64,000 nt of DNA from Hypholoma sublateritium FD-334 SS-4 (lineage: Eukaryota > Basidiomycota > Agaricomycetes > Agaricales > Strophariaceae): contig KN817622.1 of NCBI GenBank assembly GCA_000827495.1, forward strand, positions 1-64,000. Direction: 5' to 3'. The notes below the pieces were generated by a model that searched no databases, was not told the DNA's origin, and worked only from the letters and a program-made list of their open reading frames with translations. Both the position numbers and the translations under genes were made by a program. Positions 1-9,919 of this stretch are shown piece after piece; position 1 is the first letter of the stretch, and each line of letters starts with the position of its first letter.

Positions 1-72
1 GTTTTATGGGGTTTTTTTAAATACGTATCATACTTGAATAAAAAGAAATGTGACTTATAAAATGTCTTTTGA

Positions 73-2904
73 TCAGAGGGCAGTCAAGCCAAATGCAGCG
101 CACATATCGTTGCACCTGTGGGAGGCCTTGAAGTGATTGATGCCCAGCTGGTCGAGATCGTCCATGAAAACAGGTTTGACTATCTCTTCGTCTCTGCCAT
201 GGATTTTAGGAACATGCAACAAGAGTTAGAATATAGTAAATGCACGGCTTACATGTTGACAGAGTGAGTTATGCAATCAAAGATTGCCAAAGAGCCGCCG
301 AGCTTTGTATGGCCTACAATGCANTTGTCAGTGCTCTGAGTCACTAATTAACGAGAGCAAGCCATAACACTTTACCTTGAAAGTCAACCACTACGGCCTT
401 TCCCCCACTGCGCGAGTAAGAAAAATGGCTGAATGCATGGAGCATCTCCAAGGGGGCAGTTGGTAAGGACNCCATTGTGAAAACCTTTCCATGAGACATC
501 CTTTGGGCCACAACAGACTGCCAATGAGGATGGTCGGTGCTTATGTAGGCTGGTTTCAGTACTTCAAAGGCTGTGAGAAACTCAGGGTCAGATTGAAGCT
601 ACAAGAAGGACGATCTGAGGACGTACTGCAAGGAAAGCTGATCCCACGCCTAGCACCTGCAGTCTTGAACGCTTTGCTGTCATTAAAACATTGCATGAAG
701 CGGCTACCTTCGTGCCAGATACCAATTTCGTAATCNCTGGGATCGTTGAACCAAGATGCTGGCCAATCAATTTTCTTCAAGGCGTANGTTTCGTCTTCAA
801 TGTCAGGACCAGGGTTCTGGCAGATCATCTACAAAGATAATCATCGAATCAATTTTTTGGAAGACATAAATGTATTACTTACCATGTAAACCTCATGGCG
901 ATGACCATGTGCAATGGGCTTTAATCGTAAGAGACCTTGGCATTGTACATCNCCAGCGTTACNCGTAGTCTGCATTTGGCCATTTTGAAGCTCANACTGC
1001 TGAACGGTAAGCCCAGGAAGTAGNTCGTAATCATCTTCGTCTATTTCATCCTCTTTGGATGCCCCNGTAGATAGGCTACCACAGATATCCNGAGTGGGAG
1101 CATGACCAGTGGAGGATAGAGAGATAGAGGGACTTGGACTTCTGAAGCCTGTTGAATCCAAAGCAAGCAGTGCGTTTTTCATCTCATCNGTGATGACTAG
1201 TTTGGATTGGGTAGATGGATTAATCCCTATTCACAAAAGAGTATTAGATAGGGAGCATTGAGCAACCAGACAGCATTTGAAATAAATCATACCNTTGACA
1301 TCGTTTTTGAAGGACTTCCATAAGCCTTGCTGAGAGTGCCCGTAGCCTATGTACCTCAAAACGAGGCCAGATGTATCGCCACCCGCCATTTGAAGAGCCC
1401 TCCAAAGAATATTCTTCGCTGTTTTGACAGAAGTTTCCCCGTAATTGCATTGGGGAAAGGCTTCTCGGAATGCTGCCTCCAATTTTTCCTTGCCACGAAT
1501 CAACATGAGGCCTTTAAGGCCGGCAACCATGTCCGAGACATATGTCAGAGGAAAGGGAAGTGGTCGAACAGGTCTCGACAACGGATGTTGAATTGGAGAG
1601 GAGGAAGCAAGAGAGGTGGCTGCGGCGGCAGAGGGGGATATGGTGGTTGGCGAAGGAGGTGCTTGGGCGACTCGGTTGGATGCCCCAAATAGGCTAGACT
1701 CGTCCAAATAAAGCTGCACCTCCGAGTCAATAGTCAGGCAGTCAGCCTCGGTGAAAGCTGCATCATGTAAAAGAATAGAATCGCCTTTTTTGATAGGAAT
1801 AGGGACACCAACTCCTTGAATAACCCACTTCCAGGACGCCATTGAGACTGAGAGAAAGGATATGTACTTTGTTCCATGTAAAGCATCCATCAGGAAATCA
1901 TGGTGGATTGGGTAGAAAAACCCCGGCTGTTCAGTGACTAGATTGCATCTGACTGGTCCATCCCTTTTCTATGGAGAACCACCNATTTCAGTCAACATCA
2001 GTGTGAATATATACNGTCCAAAAGCCTCACATTTGCCCAGAAAATAATTTGAACAGTGTTGTTGGCCTGTTCCAGAGCCTGCTGACGAAGGAGTAAATTT
2101 GCTACCCTTTTTTCCTTCTCGTNTTGAGCTAGCTGGTAGGCATTTCCATAGACTTCATTGAGGGGTCGTGCATATGAGGTACGAGGCTGGGAAGTAATGA
2201 GAGGAGTCGGAGTAGGTGTTGAAATATTCTCGGCTGAATTGAACTCGGACTGCAGGGCGACACCCTGCTAATTTTAAAATGGGTCAGAACTCTATATGGA
2301 TGTTAATTTATTTTGAAATGAATGNGCACCTGTGTAGAAGATATTGCTTCGGCTACTCCCACTCCTCCTCTATTTTTATGTGCCTTGCATCCTCCTNGAT
2401 TGCGACAACACTGAGAGCAACAGACTGTGTAGCGCTGACATTGACGGTTGGCTGCCCTNGGAGTGTTTGAAGCAGTTTGGCAATTTGGAGCCTGGCAGGG
2501 AATGGTCTCGGTGGAAGGGATGTCTTCGAGGCTTCTTCTATAAGCAAGATACATTTGAACCTCTGGCGTAATGCTGTCAATGGATGTTGGGGATCCATGC
2601 CATAAAAAAACAGGGCAAAGGCCTCCAAGAAAGCTTCGATTAAGACACTAGCAATTTAATAACAGGTAAGGGACCAGGGTCAGAGAAATCTTGTATAGGA
2701 AGCCTGGCTGACCTTCTGGAACCAGCGGTGAAAATTTCTAACGTCATCTCCAGACGTGGACAAACATAGCTGGGGTGCNGAGTTGGAGTTGGACCCACAG
2801 GTAGTGCACTGCACCTGACCGAGAGGACGAGGATTAGATGCTGGAAGTGCAATGATAATGGGCTCGGACATTTCAGACGTGGCTGGTAGGAAGGAGTGAG
2901 CCAA
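73..2904 (-). CDS. Alpha-kinase (MHCK/EF2K-type atypical kinase) protein with cysteine-rich N-terminus
   Basis: Multi-exon gene of about eight exons read on the minus strand. The first exon (2713-2904) starts MAHSFLPAT and holds a CxxC motif (QCTTCGSN). The second (about 2320-2647) holds a dense cysteine block (CQAPNC, CCSQCC, GGCKAH), probably a zinc-binding module. The C-terminal exons carry alpha-kinase hallmarks: SGGKAVVVDFQ (about 365-405) and the closing zinc-site motif HRCNDMCAAFGL just before the stop at 73-75. Alpha-kinases phosphorylate Ser/Thr with a fold unrelated in sequence to ordinary kinases. About 20 single Ns lie inside the gene. Several exon joins were checked (2712/2647 phase 0; about 838/890 phase 0); one donor near 655 does not give a clean join, so the model may contain an error or a lesion. 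The family is expanded in agaricomycetes (established); substrate unknown. Confidence 0.72.
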
Positions 2905-3580
2905 CTTTGGGACGAAGGAGCCAGGACTCCAAATTANTATTNTCTAAATTGAATTATTTCCGACNGTGAAAAGATGTTCCAGAGCAAGAAATATTCAGTG
3001 GAACTGGCTACTGCACTGGTGGGTTGCCATATTGAATGAGATGCTGTTCTGGTGCTATTAAGGAGTGTATAACAGTTTTTTATTCATTTATACAAGGAAT
3101 AGTAGAGCCAGACGACAGTGATACAGCAGAGCGCTTAGCATAATGAAGGGCGCTAAGACGCGACGCGCGCGCGCGCGAGGACTAATTAAGATTATGATAA
3201 GATGGTATGTGCTGTTGTTTGCCTGGGAAGGGAGATCAGCCGACGGCACCAGGTCGCAGGTCGCAGGTCACGCCTGGTCATGCCTGTGGATTGGAACTTC
3301 ACCATTTTAGGCTAAAGTGATCTAGAATTACTTTCAGGGGAACGTACGTAAGTACTACGCAGATTGTGATACATGCCTAGGGGCTTCTATGAAGTAAAAA
3401 TGACTACGTGGGCCTCGTGCAGACCCCGCTCTGACATGATTCGTCGTCTGTCAGGAATTAGCACATATAAGCGCCCAAGAAGCTGATCGTTAATGCAGCT
3501 TATCACAGACACCGTTGCTCTGGTACACATATATAACGCGACCGTGCGATACGTCCCGCAGTACAGTCCTAATGCATCCC
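2905..3580. other. Intergenic, no gene seen
   Basis: Nothing recognisable as coding. It holds a short alternating CG tract at 3164-3177. The 3' part carries TATA-like sequences (near 3469 and 3530) and is the probable promoter region of the gene that starts at 3581. Confidence 0.4.
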
Positions 3581-4214
3581 ATGGATCCCCTCGCAGTTTT
3601 TTTCTCTCGATACCCCGGATTAGAGTATAACCCAAGCGAGTCTGCACCGCTGGAGTTCGATCGCCTGTGCACCACAGAAAAAATGGTACTCGGGGAGTGG
3701 AAAAGGCACAAGGCGTACATGGCCTTCCACCATGCGTTGACGCAACAGTTTAACGCCAACTATGGGACGGACGCTGACTCGCTGCGTTCTTGGAAGCTGC
3801 TGTGCTTGCACATCGGCATCAGTCCACTGCCCAGGACGTTAGAGGAACGCAGAAAAGTATACAGCGTTTCTTTCACCTGTAGAAACTGCTTCCTGATGAG
3901 CCGTGGCCCAAAACTTTCAGGCGGTTATGCAGGCGCACATCAATCTCGTTGACCTAGTCGATGCGTTCGGAACAGGGCGCCTTGTTAAGGCATTCCGGAC
4001 GGGCAAGGCGCTTAGGGAGTATTCATGGCGGACGGGAAAGTACTTTCCGAGGGACGATAAGGACGCTGGCGATCTGCTCAAATACCTCCAGCGCCGCGAC
4101 TTGCTTGATGTCCCCGATATCATAGCAGGCGACAGGCCGGTTCCGGTCGGCCGCACTGAAAGGAGAGCCGAAGAAGGTCTGAAAAAGCGACGTACAGATA
4201 ACGGAGAAAATTAA
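3581..4214 (+). CDS. Uncharacterised two-exon paralogous family, copy 1
   Basis: Exons 3581-3856 and 3921-4214, joined in phase 0 by a GTATAC...TTTCAG intron of 64 bp. The start MDPLAVFFSRYPG is chosen because the paralogues at 7066 and 9265 begin at the same place; an ATG three codons upstream (3572) is possible. Shared blocks: PLAxFFxxYPxFxY near the N-terminus, QFNxNYGTDxxxLxSW in the middle, LLCxxIGIxPxPxT before the intron, then HxNLVDLVDxF and GKYFPRD after it. About 189 residues, no signal peptide or membrane segment. I know this pattern only as an uncharacterised basidiomycete-type protein and assign no function. Copies 2, 3 and 4 lie at 7066, 9265 and 57722 (minus). Confidence 0.7.
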
Positions 4215-4265
4215 GATATAAGCAACCCTGGTGAAAGCTGAATCTGTGTTCGATATGGTGTTGCT

Positions 4266-4878
4266 TTATAGTACACGGTGTATATTATGGTTTTTCTGCC
4301 TTGTCGGAGAGTACTTGTGTTGCAAGACCAAACCGTTTGTTCCCGGATCATAATACGGCGGCCGGCCCCGGATCATGCAGCCCAGCACTTCACACGGGCA
4401 CGACTCTGTCCGTAGCGTTGAACGCTGAAATTTGGAAACGTTGACCACTGCCTTGAACCTCCCATAGCTTGTGATGCTCAATCCTTCACACATCTTCCTC
4501 TTGGGATCCCTCTCCCTCGGCCTCGTCAGCCGGCCGCTTGCGTGCTGGACAACTGCGCCTTCGACATGATCGTCAGCAGAAGTGCGCCACAACCGCGACA
4601 ATGTTCTCGAACTGCAAAATTTACATCCCATCCCGCACAGCACGGGACCCATCGGTACTCAATGCGAAAGCAAAGTTGACACTTCCGTCATGCGGGAGCG
4701 TGGAACTCGCGAGCTTCTCTAGCAGTACCGCAGTCGGATGCTGCGCAGGGCAAAGTTTGAAGCGCGCGTAGTATTTGATATCGATACAATCGCTGTGAAA
4801 ATCTGTATGGTAAGTGAATGTGTTATATTTCGATTTACATAATATCGAATTTGGATGTATACAGAGAATTACAGACAA
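4266..4878 (-). pseudogene. Possible frameshifted hypothetical gene
   Basis: Two open stretches on the minus strand overlap in different frames around 4621-4652. The upstream one ends ...NFAFALSTDGSRAVRDGM; the downstream one continues ...CKFCSSRTLSRLWRTSADD and runs to 4266. No intron of normal length joins them: the only GT...AG pair at the switch is 13 nt. The composition is protein-like and the two halves read as one protein, so a broken gene is the simplest reading. Not recognised; this could also be chance open frame. Confidence 0.25.
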
Positions 4879-5126
4879 AGCTTGTTAGTCGAGGACGCGG
4901 TCCTTGTGTGAAGACAAAGCACGGATGGCCATTTCAAACGATTTGAACAGATGGGAATAAGCTTTGTTACAAGCCATCAGTGCCATTGTCCCCCAGTACA
5001 AATTCGAACCCACCGTTGGCCCTCCACCCCTTTCTTTCTTTCGAAGGCCAATGTCGAGGGTTGTTCATAGTAATATAAGAGTGCGCTTTCCATCCTTTTC
5101 CGAAACACCTATTCTCGCCACTCAAC

Positions 5127-6584
5127 ATGCTTTCCAGAAACCCCCGACTCCCTATCGAAATCCTTGATCATATCATATCCGACGCTCTAGAAATCGCCCG
5201 TGAATGTCCCTACACCGACCGTCCCATCCTCTCCGCCTACGCACTCGTCGGGCGCCTCTGGCGCTGGCGCACCAACGCGCAACGCTTTCGCGACGTGCTC
5301 ATATACTTCGACGCCGACACCACCGCCGAGATGCAGGCCATCGCGGATATCTGCACGACGAAAATTTGGCCCGCGCACGAGGGCGTCGCGCGGCATGTTA
5401 CGCACTGCACGCTCATGCGCGGCGCGCGTCCCCGGGACAAGTCTGTTACTACGTTCGCCAGGAGCGGCGTACGCGACGTAGCTGTCGTCTCTGTCTTGCG
5501 TAGTATCTTCCGCCCTCACAGCGAGAGGCGGCGCGGACGAGGTTCCACCGCTGAGTTGAGTCTTCGTACCGGGAAACATTTCACAGGTGGTTCGCGCGGG
5601 TTCTACTTCCGTGCGCTGGGCCCCGAAATCGTCTCGGCCCTGGACGACTTATCGCGTGCGGCAGACTTGAAGCACCTTCGACTTGAATGCGTCTGGGACG
5701 TTCCCTGGAGCTTTGTTGTGTCTGCGACTCTCAGCCGCCTACAGTTGCAGTGTGTTACGTTGATGCCCCCAGACGAAGCGGGCGTCGGGTCGGCAGCTCC
5801 TCGCAAATGTATTCTGCCAAGGCTCGACGATATATGCCTAGACCGCAGCCCATCCTTCATGGCTATTCTCGCGGGGCAGATGTATGCGCACCCCCCGCCT
5901 GTCACCAAAATGTGCGTCGTATACGACTGTGCCCATCAAGATGAAATCAGTTACGACGCTCTCTATCATCTGGGGCAAAACGTGGACAGCCTGACACTTG
6001 AATTTTCAGGAGGTGCGATCTTATGTGTACACCACCGACTGCAAGCTGACAGACCACAACATATAGATTTCATATATCCATGCGACCCAATTGATTACAG
6101 CAAGATCCACCCTTTGAGCATGCTATCCTTGGAACTCGGAGTGAACATCATTCACGACGCGCACTTCGCATACGATCCGGTACCAATACCCGCCTTTGAA
6201 AGCGCCGTCCGCCTGCTGCCTGTGACCCCCCCACCCGATCTGCGTATCGTCTTCACCGTGTGCATTTTCTACTACGACCCGCCGCCCTGCACGCGCAGCT
6301 GCATCGAGCGCATATATCCGCGGATATTCCACCCGTCTTTCCCTGAGTACCTGGAGCGCGTCACGTCGGGCGCGCAGGGGACGGCGGTTGAGCTCCTGAT
6401 CCTCGTAACTGTCCACGTAGAAAAGGGCCTGCCTTATGACCCTGGTCCGTATTTGGAGTACGAGGAATATCTGGCGAAGCAGTTTACTTGCTTGGACGAG
6501 ATACCGGGTGTTGACTTCTACGCTACAGTGACTGAGTCCGACGACATGAACAAAAATCCGTATTTGTCCCCGCCACTGGAGTAG
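5127..6584 (+). CDS. F-box-like / leucine-rich-repeat-type protein, paralogue 1
   Basis: Starts MLSRNPRLPIEILDHIIS, an F-box-like opening (LPxEILDxII), then AYALVGRLWRWRTNAQRFRD. F-box proteins normally supply substrate specificity to SCF ubiquitin ligases; that role is inferred from the family. Open from 5127 to 6584 without a stop (485 residues), but the paralogues at 35011 and 46678 have a phase-1 intron at the matching place. Here the intron would be 6013-6066 (GTGCGA...ATATAG, 54 bp, a multiple of three), giving exons 5127-6012 and 6067-6584 and a 467-residue protein whose second exon begins with the conserved DxIY.CxPIDYSKI stretch. The C-terminal part holds ...RLLPVTPPPDLRIVF and SFPEYLERVTS, shared with both paralogues. 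No targeting signal seen. Confidence 0.7.
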   Translation: MLSRNPRLPIEILDHIISDALEIARECPYTDRPILSAYALVGRLWRWRTNAQRFRDVLIYFDADTTAEMQAIADICTTKIWPAHEGVARHVTHCTLMRGARPRDKSVTTFARSGVRDVAVVSVLRSIFRPHSERRRGRGSTAELSLRTGKHFTGGSRGFYFRALGPEIVSALDDLSRAADLKHLRLECVWDVPWSFVVSATLSRLQLQCVTLMPPDEAGVGSAAPRKCILPRLDDICLDRSPSFMAILAGQMYAHPPPVTKMCVVYDCAHQDEISYDALYHLGQNVDSLTLEFSGGAILCVHHRLQADRPQHIDFIYPCDPIDYSKIHPLSMLSLELGVNIIHDAHFAYDPVPIPAFESAVRLLPVTPPPDLRIVFTVCIFYYDPPPCTRSCIERIYPRIFHPSFPEYLERVTSGAQGTAVELLILVTVHVEKGLPYDPGPYLEYEEYLAKQFTCLDEIPGVDFYATVTESDDMNKNPYLSPPLE

Positions 6585-6980
6585 ACTGACACTGGGAGGG
6601 AATGGAGGCTCGTAATAATAGGTAGTGTCCTTGAAATGGAAACTATCGAATGTTGTCTGGGATATCGCGAATTGTGAAAATCAGTTTAATAACTGGTATT
6701 TGACCGTTAAGGAATTTGCTGACTTTCCAGATGTAATAGATGCTCTGGACCTGCTCTTACGAGTCGCTGAAGCTAAAGGACGTCCATATGTTCTTCCTTC
6801 TCTTACGCAGGCCATTAAATGCCATAACCATCCATATAAGTACATATCTCGACTCGTCCTAGATGCTTCAGTCACGTAATTCGGGGGAAGATATCTGCGT
6901 CTAACGTACAAAGGCTAGAGCTCCCTCGCTACGACGGTCCACGGTCATATGATTAGCTGACTGTCCCGAATTCCCACAAA
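6585..6980. repeat. Upstream part of a duplicated block
   Basis: A stretch of about 160 bp (about 6660-6830) is clearly related to 8858-9020: shared runs include GCGAATTGTGAAA/CACGAATTGTGAAA, GCTCTTACGAGT and GCTGAAGCTAAAGGA. Here it contains an 84-codon open frame (6625-6879) that is broken in the other copy. No function seen. Confidence 0.5.
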
Positions 6981-7006
6981 ATAGGCGCCCAAGCCCGACA
7001 TATAAG
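6981..7006 (+). promoter_or_regulatory. Core promoter with TATA box
   Basis: ATAGGCGCCCAAG followed by TATAAG at 7001-7006, 65 bp before the ATG at 7066. The same GCGCCCAAG-CCG-TATAA arrangement stands before the paralogue at 9265, which supports it as a conserved core promoter. Confidence 0.5.
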
Positions 7007-7065
7007 CGTGTTTCCCACTTTACACACGGACGACCTCTGAATCCACATTCTATCACCCAACTTCG

Positions 7066-7665
7066 ATGTCTCGTCGCCAGGGACCGCTCGCCGCGTTTTT
7101 CAACGAATACCACGGCTTCCGCTACGATCCCACTGAATCGGCATCCAGTGAATTCCACCGCCTTTGCGCGCTGAAGGAATGGGACCGCGACGAGAGAGAG
7201 GATTCCAGAGAGCAATACAGAAGAGCACTCATCCAACAATTCAATCTCAACTACGGCACGGATGTCAACGCTTTGGATTCGTGGCATTTACTATGCACGT
7301 ACATCGGGATAGACCCAGTCCCAGATACGGTGGAGGAGTGCAAAATGGTGCGTGGTATCCCGTAAGGTCTAGGCTGGTATGCGTGTTTACAATACCTTTT
7401 ACAGGCAGTTAAAAGCACTCACGTAAACCTCGTCGATCTGGTGGATGTATTCGAGACCAATCGCCGCGTCGAGGTGTTTCCCACCGTGCAGGCGCTCAGC
7501 GATTATACACAAGAAAGCGAGAAATATTTCCCCCGCGACGAGGTTGGAGCGGGGAGCTTGCTCACCTATCTTCTCCGCCAGATAATGCGACCCCCGGCGC
7601 ACGGAAGGGCGACTAGGGGGAGGGGGGGAGGAACCGGGAGAGGTGCTCGTCGTTTTGGGGCTTGA
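7066..7665 (+). CDS. Uncharacterised two-exon paralogous family, copy 2
   Basis: Exons 7066-7347 and 7405-7665 joined in phase 0 through a GTGCGT...TTACAG intron of 57 bp. The protein starts MSRRQGPLAAFFNEYHG and carries the family blocks QFNLNYGTDVNALDSW, LLCTYIGIDPVPDT, HVNLVDLVDVFETN and EKYFPRDE. It ends in an Arg/Gly-rich tail (RGRGGGTGRG), about 180 residues. It forms a local duplicate pair with the gene at 9265 (same exon-1 length, 282 nt, and similar promoter). Function unknown. Confidence 0.72.
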
Positions 7666-7988
7666 GACTGTATGTACAGCCCGAGGAGTCAGGATTATAA
7701 TGTACCGGTTGTTTATCGTGGAATGTAGGACACTGTGTGAGCCAGGCGCATACACGGCGCCTGAAGTACACCTTGGAAAGCAGGTTGTTCGCCACTTGAA
7801 TGAGATACCTGGTGTTCCTTTGACAATAGTGTTGCTGAACACGCCGCCTTGAACAGAAATTACTGCATTCCCCCATCAATTGGTTCACTTTCAGAGCGGC
7901 GGTGAACGGAGTCAAACGCTGTACAGAGTCGGTAAGCAGTTATTTGTCGATAAGCAGTTGGACAAAGAAAATTATGAGTTATACGTCG

Positions 7989-8826
7989 ATTGGTACCAGT
8001 CGGATGTGATCGGCTTTAGCCGAACCTTCTTTTACATCCGACTTCGGTGGTCTTCCTTCACAGCGTAAATACATATTTATTGGTGATTAATGATAGTTTA
8101 TGAAGTAGTTGAAAAAATCAGACTGTGGCCTTGGCTGCTGCTGCAGGAGTTCGGCTGTCCGACCGGTGTGACTCTTCAGCGCCTTCAGCCCCCCAGGTCT
8201 CCCCGAGCCATGACACATACTTTATCAAACTTATCCTCCACTAATAACAAGTTTTGGGTACTCAATAGGCTTCAACAATGAAATGCCAGTAGGGTCACAC
8301 TACACGTAGAATTATAATTTATCTACGAAGGCAACCGGCGCTTCAAATTGAGGTTGCAATTTTGAAACAACGTTTAAAACCTTTGTTGCATCACCAACTC
8401 GCCGTTTGCAAGCAAAAACAAAACATGAAGTACGTACTACATATCCACTGATCTACCACTAATTTACGAGTGCTGGTGAGCGGCCATCGTTTTCTAAGTG
8501 GCGGCATGTATCACTCCAAAGCTCCGTGGTTGAGTGCTTGAGCTTGCGTTGAGTGCGGCTAAAACGCCGTGAACAACATTTCCTACGCTGTGTTCATCAT
8601 TCGGAGGTTCAAAAAAAGAAACTCCAGAGTCCAACGTCAACATCCAATGCCGGTCGGTGGATAAGATTTATTTCNAACCACTTTACAGCTCAGTCCAGAT
8701 TACAGGTTAGCAAGACTAACCAGTCATTCTGCTAGCTTGGTGCGAGCTCTGCGTAGCCCCCAACTCGATTATCGGGGCGCGGAAAGAAGGTGCGGATGTA
8801 TCCGGCTACATCCGACTGGTACCAAT
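7989..8826. mobile_element. TIR-bounded non-coding element (MITE-like)
   Basis: A perfect 19-bp inverted repeat, ATTGGTACCAGTCGGATGT at 7989-8007 and its complement at 8808-8826, continues inward as an imperfect repeat of about 45 bp (GGCTTTAGCC/CCTTCTTT parts). The 838-bp interior has no convincing gene and one N. No clear target-site duplication is seen directly outside the arms, so the exact ends are uncertain. Most likely a non-autonomous DNA transposon; superfamily not assigned. Confidence 0.5.
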
Positions 8827-9165
8827 TGACATATCACTGAGATTATATCGAATATTTTCTGAGATACTTATCACGAATTGTGAAAGTCAGTTTTCCTATC
8901 TGACTGGGAAGGAATTTGATGGCGTTCCACACGTAATAAATGCTATGGCCCCGCTCTTACGAGTATCTGAAGCTAAAGGACATCCGTATGTTTCTTCTCT
9001 TACGCGCACCATTGAGTTTCGGAGCTGTCCTTATACCTCGGCTTGCCTTAAGCTCTGACTGCGGTCACGTAATTCGACGGCATATATCTGCTTCGAACGT
9101 ACGGAGGGAAAAGCCCCCTCGCTACGACCTGCCAATGACGCGATTGGGTTCCGATTTTCTCACAA

Positions 9166-9192
9166 AATAGGCGCCCAAGGCCGGCGTATAAA
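9166..9192 (+). promoter_or_regulatory. Core promoter with TATA box
   Basis: ATAGGCGCCCAAGG followed by TATAAA at 9187-9192, 73 bp before the ATG at 9265. Matches the promoter at 6981-7006 in sequence and spacing. Confidence 0.5.
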
Positions 9193-9264
9193 GGTGCTGC
9201 CTACTCATTTCTCCCTCCGCCGTCTTCTTACATTCGTCTACTTATCACTCAGCGCTCGGATTCG

Positions 9265-9919
9265 ATGTCCCGTCTCCAGGGCCCTCTCGCCGTCTTTTTC
9301 AGCCAATACCCCGACTTTCAGTACGACCCCGCCGAATCGGCGGCGGGTGAATTTCGCCGCCTTTGCACGCTGAAGGGATGGGGCCGCGATGAGAGAGAAC
9401 TACCCAGAGAGCAATACCGAAGCGCACTCATCGCGCAGTTCAACCTCAACTACGGCACGGACGTCAACGCTTTGCAGTCGTGGCACTTACTGTGCACGTA
9501 CATCGGGATAACGCCCGTCCCAGATACGCTGTACGCGTGCAAAATGGTGCGTGGCGTCCCGTAGGATCGCCGGTACGAGTGCTCACGACGAAATTTCATA
9601 GGCGGTCAAGAGCGCGCACGTCAACCTCGTCGACCTCGTCGATGTGTTCGGGACCGACCGCCGTGTCCCGGTGTTTGGCACCGTGCAGGAGCTCGCACAA
9701 TACACAAAGGAGACCGAGAAATACTTCCCGCACAACAGGGTCGGCGTGGGCGCGTTGCTCGAGTACCTGCTCCGCCCGATCGATAATCCTTCCGCAGGAC
9801 AAATTTGGAGGCTCGAAGGAGAGGACTTCGCACGCATGATAGAGAGTATGGCCGCTTCGTTTAAGGCTCAGGATAGACAGTGCATGGAGGCGCTGAGGAG
9901 GATGAAAGCAAAAAGATAA
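9265..9919 (+). CDS. Uncharacterised two-exon paralogous family, copy 3
   Basis: Exons 9265-9546 and 9602-9919, phase 0, GTGCGT...CATAG intron of 55 bp. Starts MSRLQGPLAVFFSQYPDFQY, with the blocks QFNLNYGTDVNALQSW, LLCTYIGITPVPDT, SAHVNLVDLVDVFGTDRR and EKYFPHNR. The tail differs from the other copies: after LLEYLLRPIDNPSAG it continues into a charged, possibly helical end (FKAQDRQCMEALRRMKAKR). 199 residues. Function unknown. Confidence 0.72.

Larger units (their letters stand above)
8858..9919. repeat. Diverged segmental duplicate of 6660-7665
   Basis: Promoter-distal DNA, core promoter and the two-exon gene are all matched in order by 6660-7665, so the two blocks arose by one local duplication. 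The coding part is far better kept than the upstream part, which has stops and small indels in this copy. Confidence 0.6.

Noticed and set aside
3164..3177. Z-DNA-like CG run as a regulatory element
   Set aside because: Only 14 bp of alternating CG; too short to claim a role.
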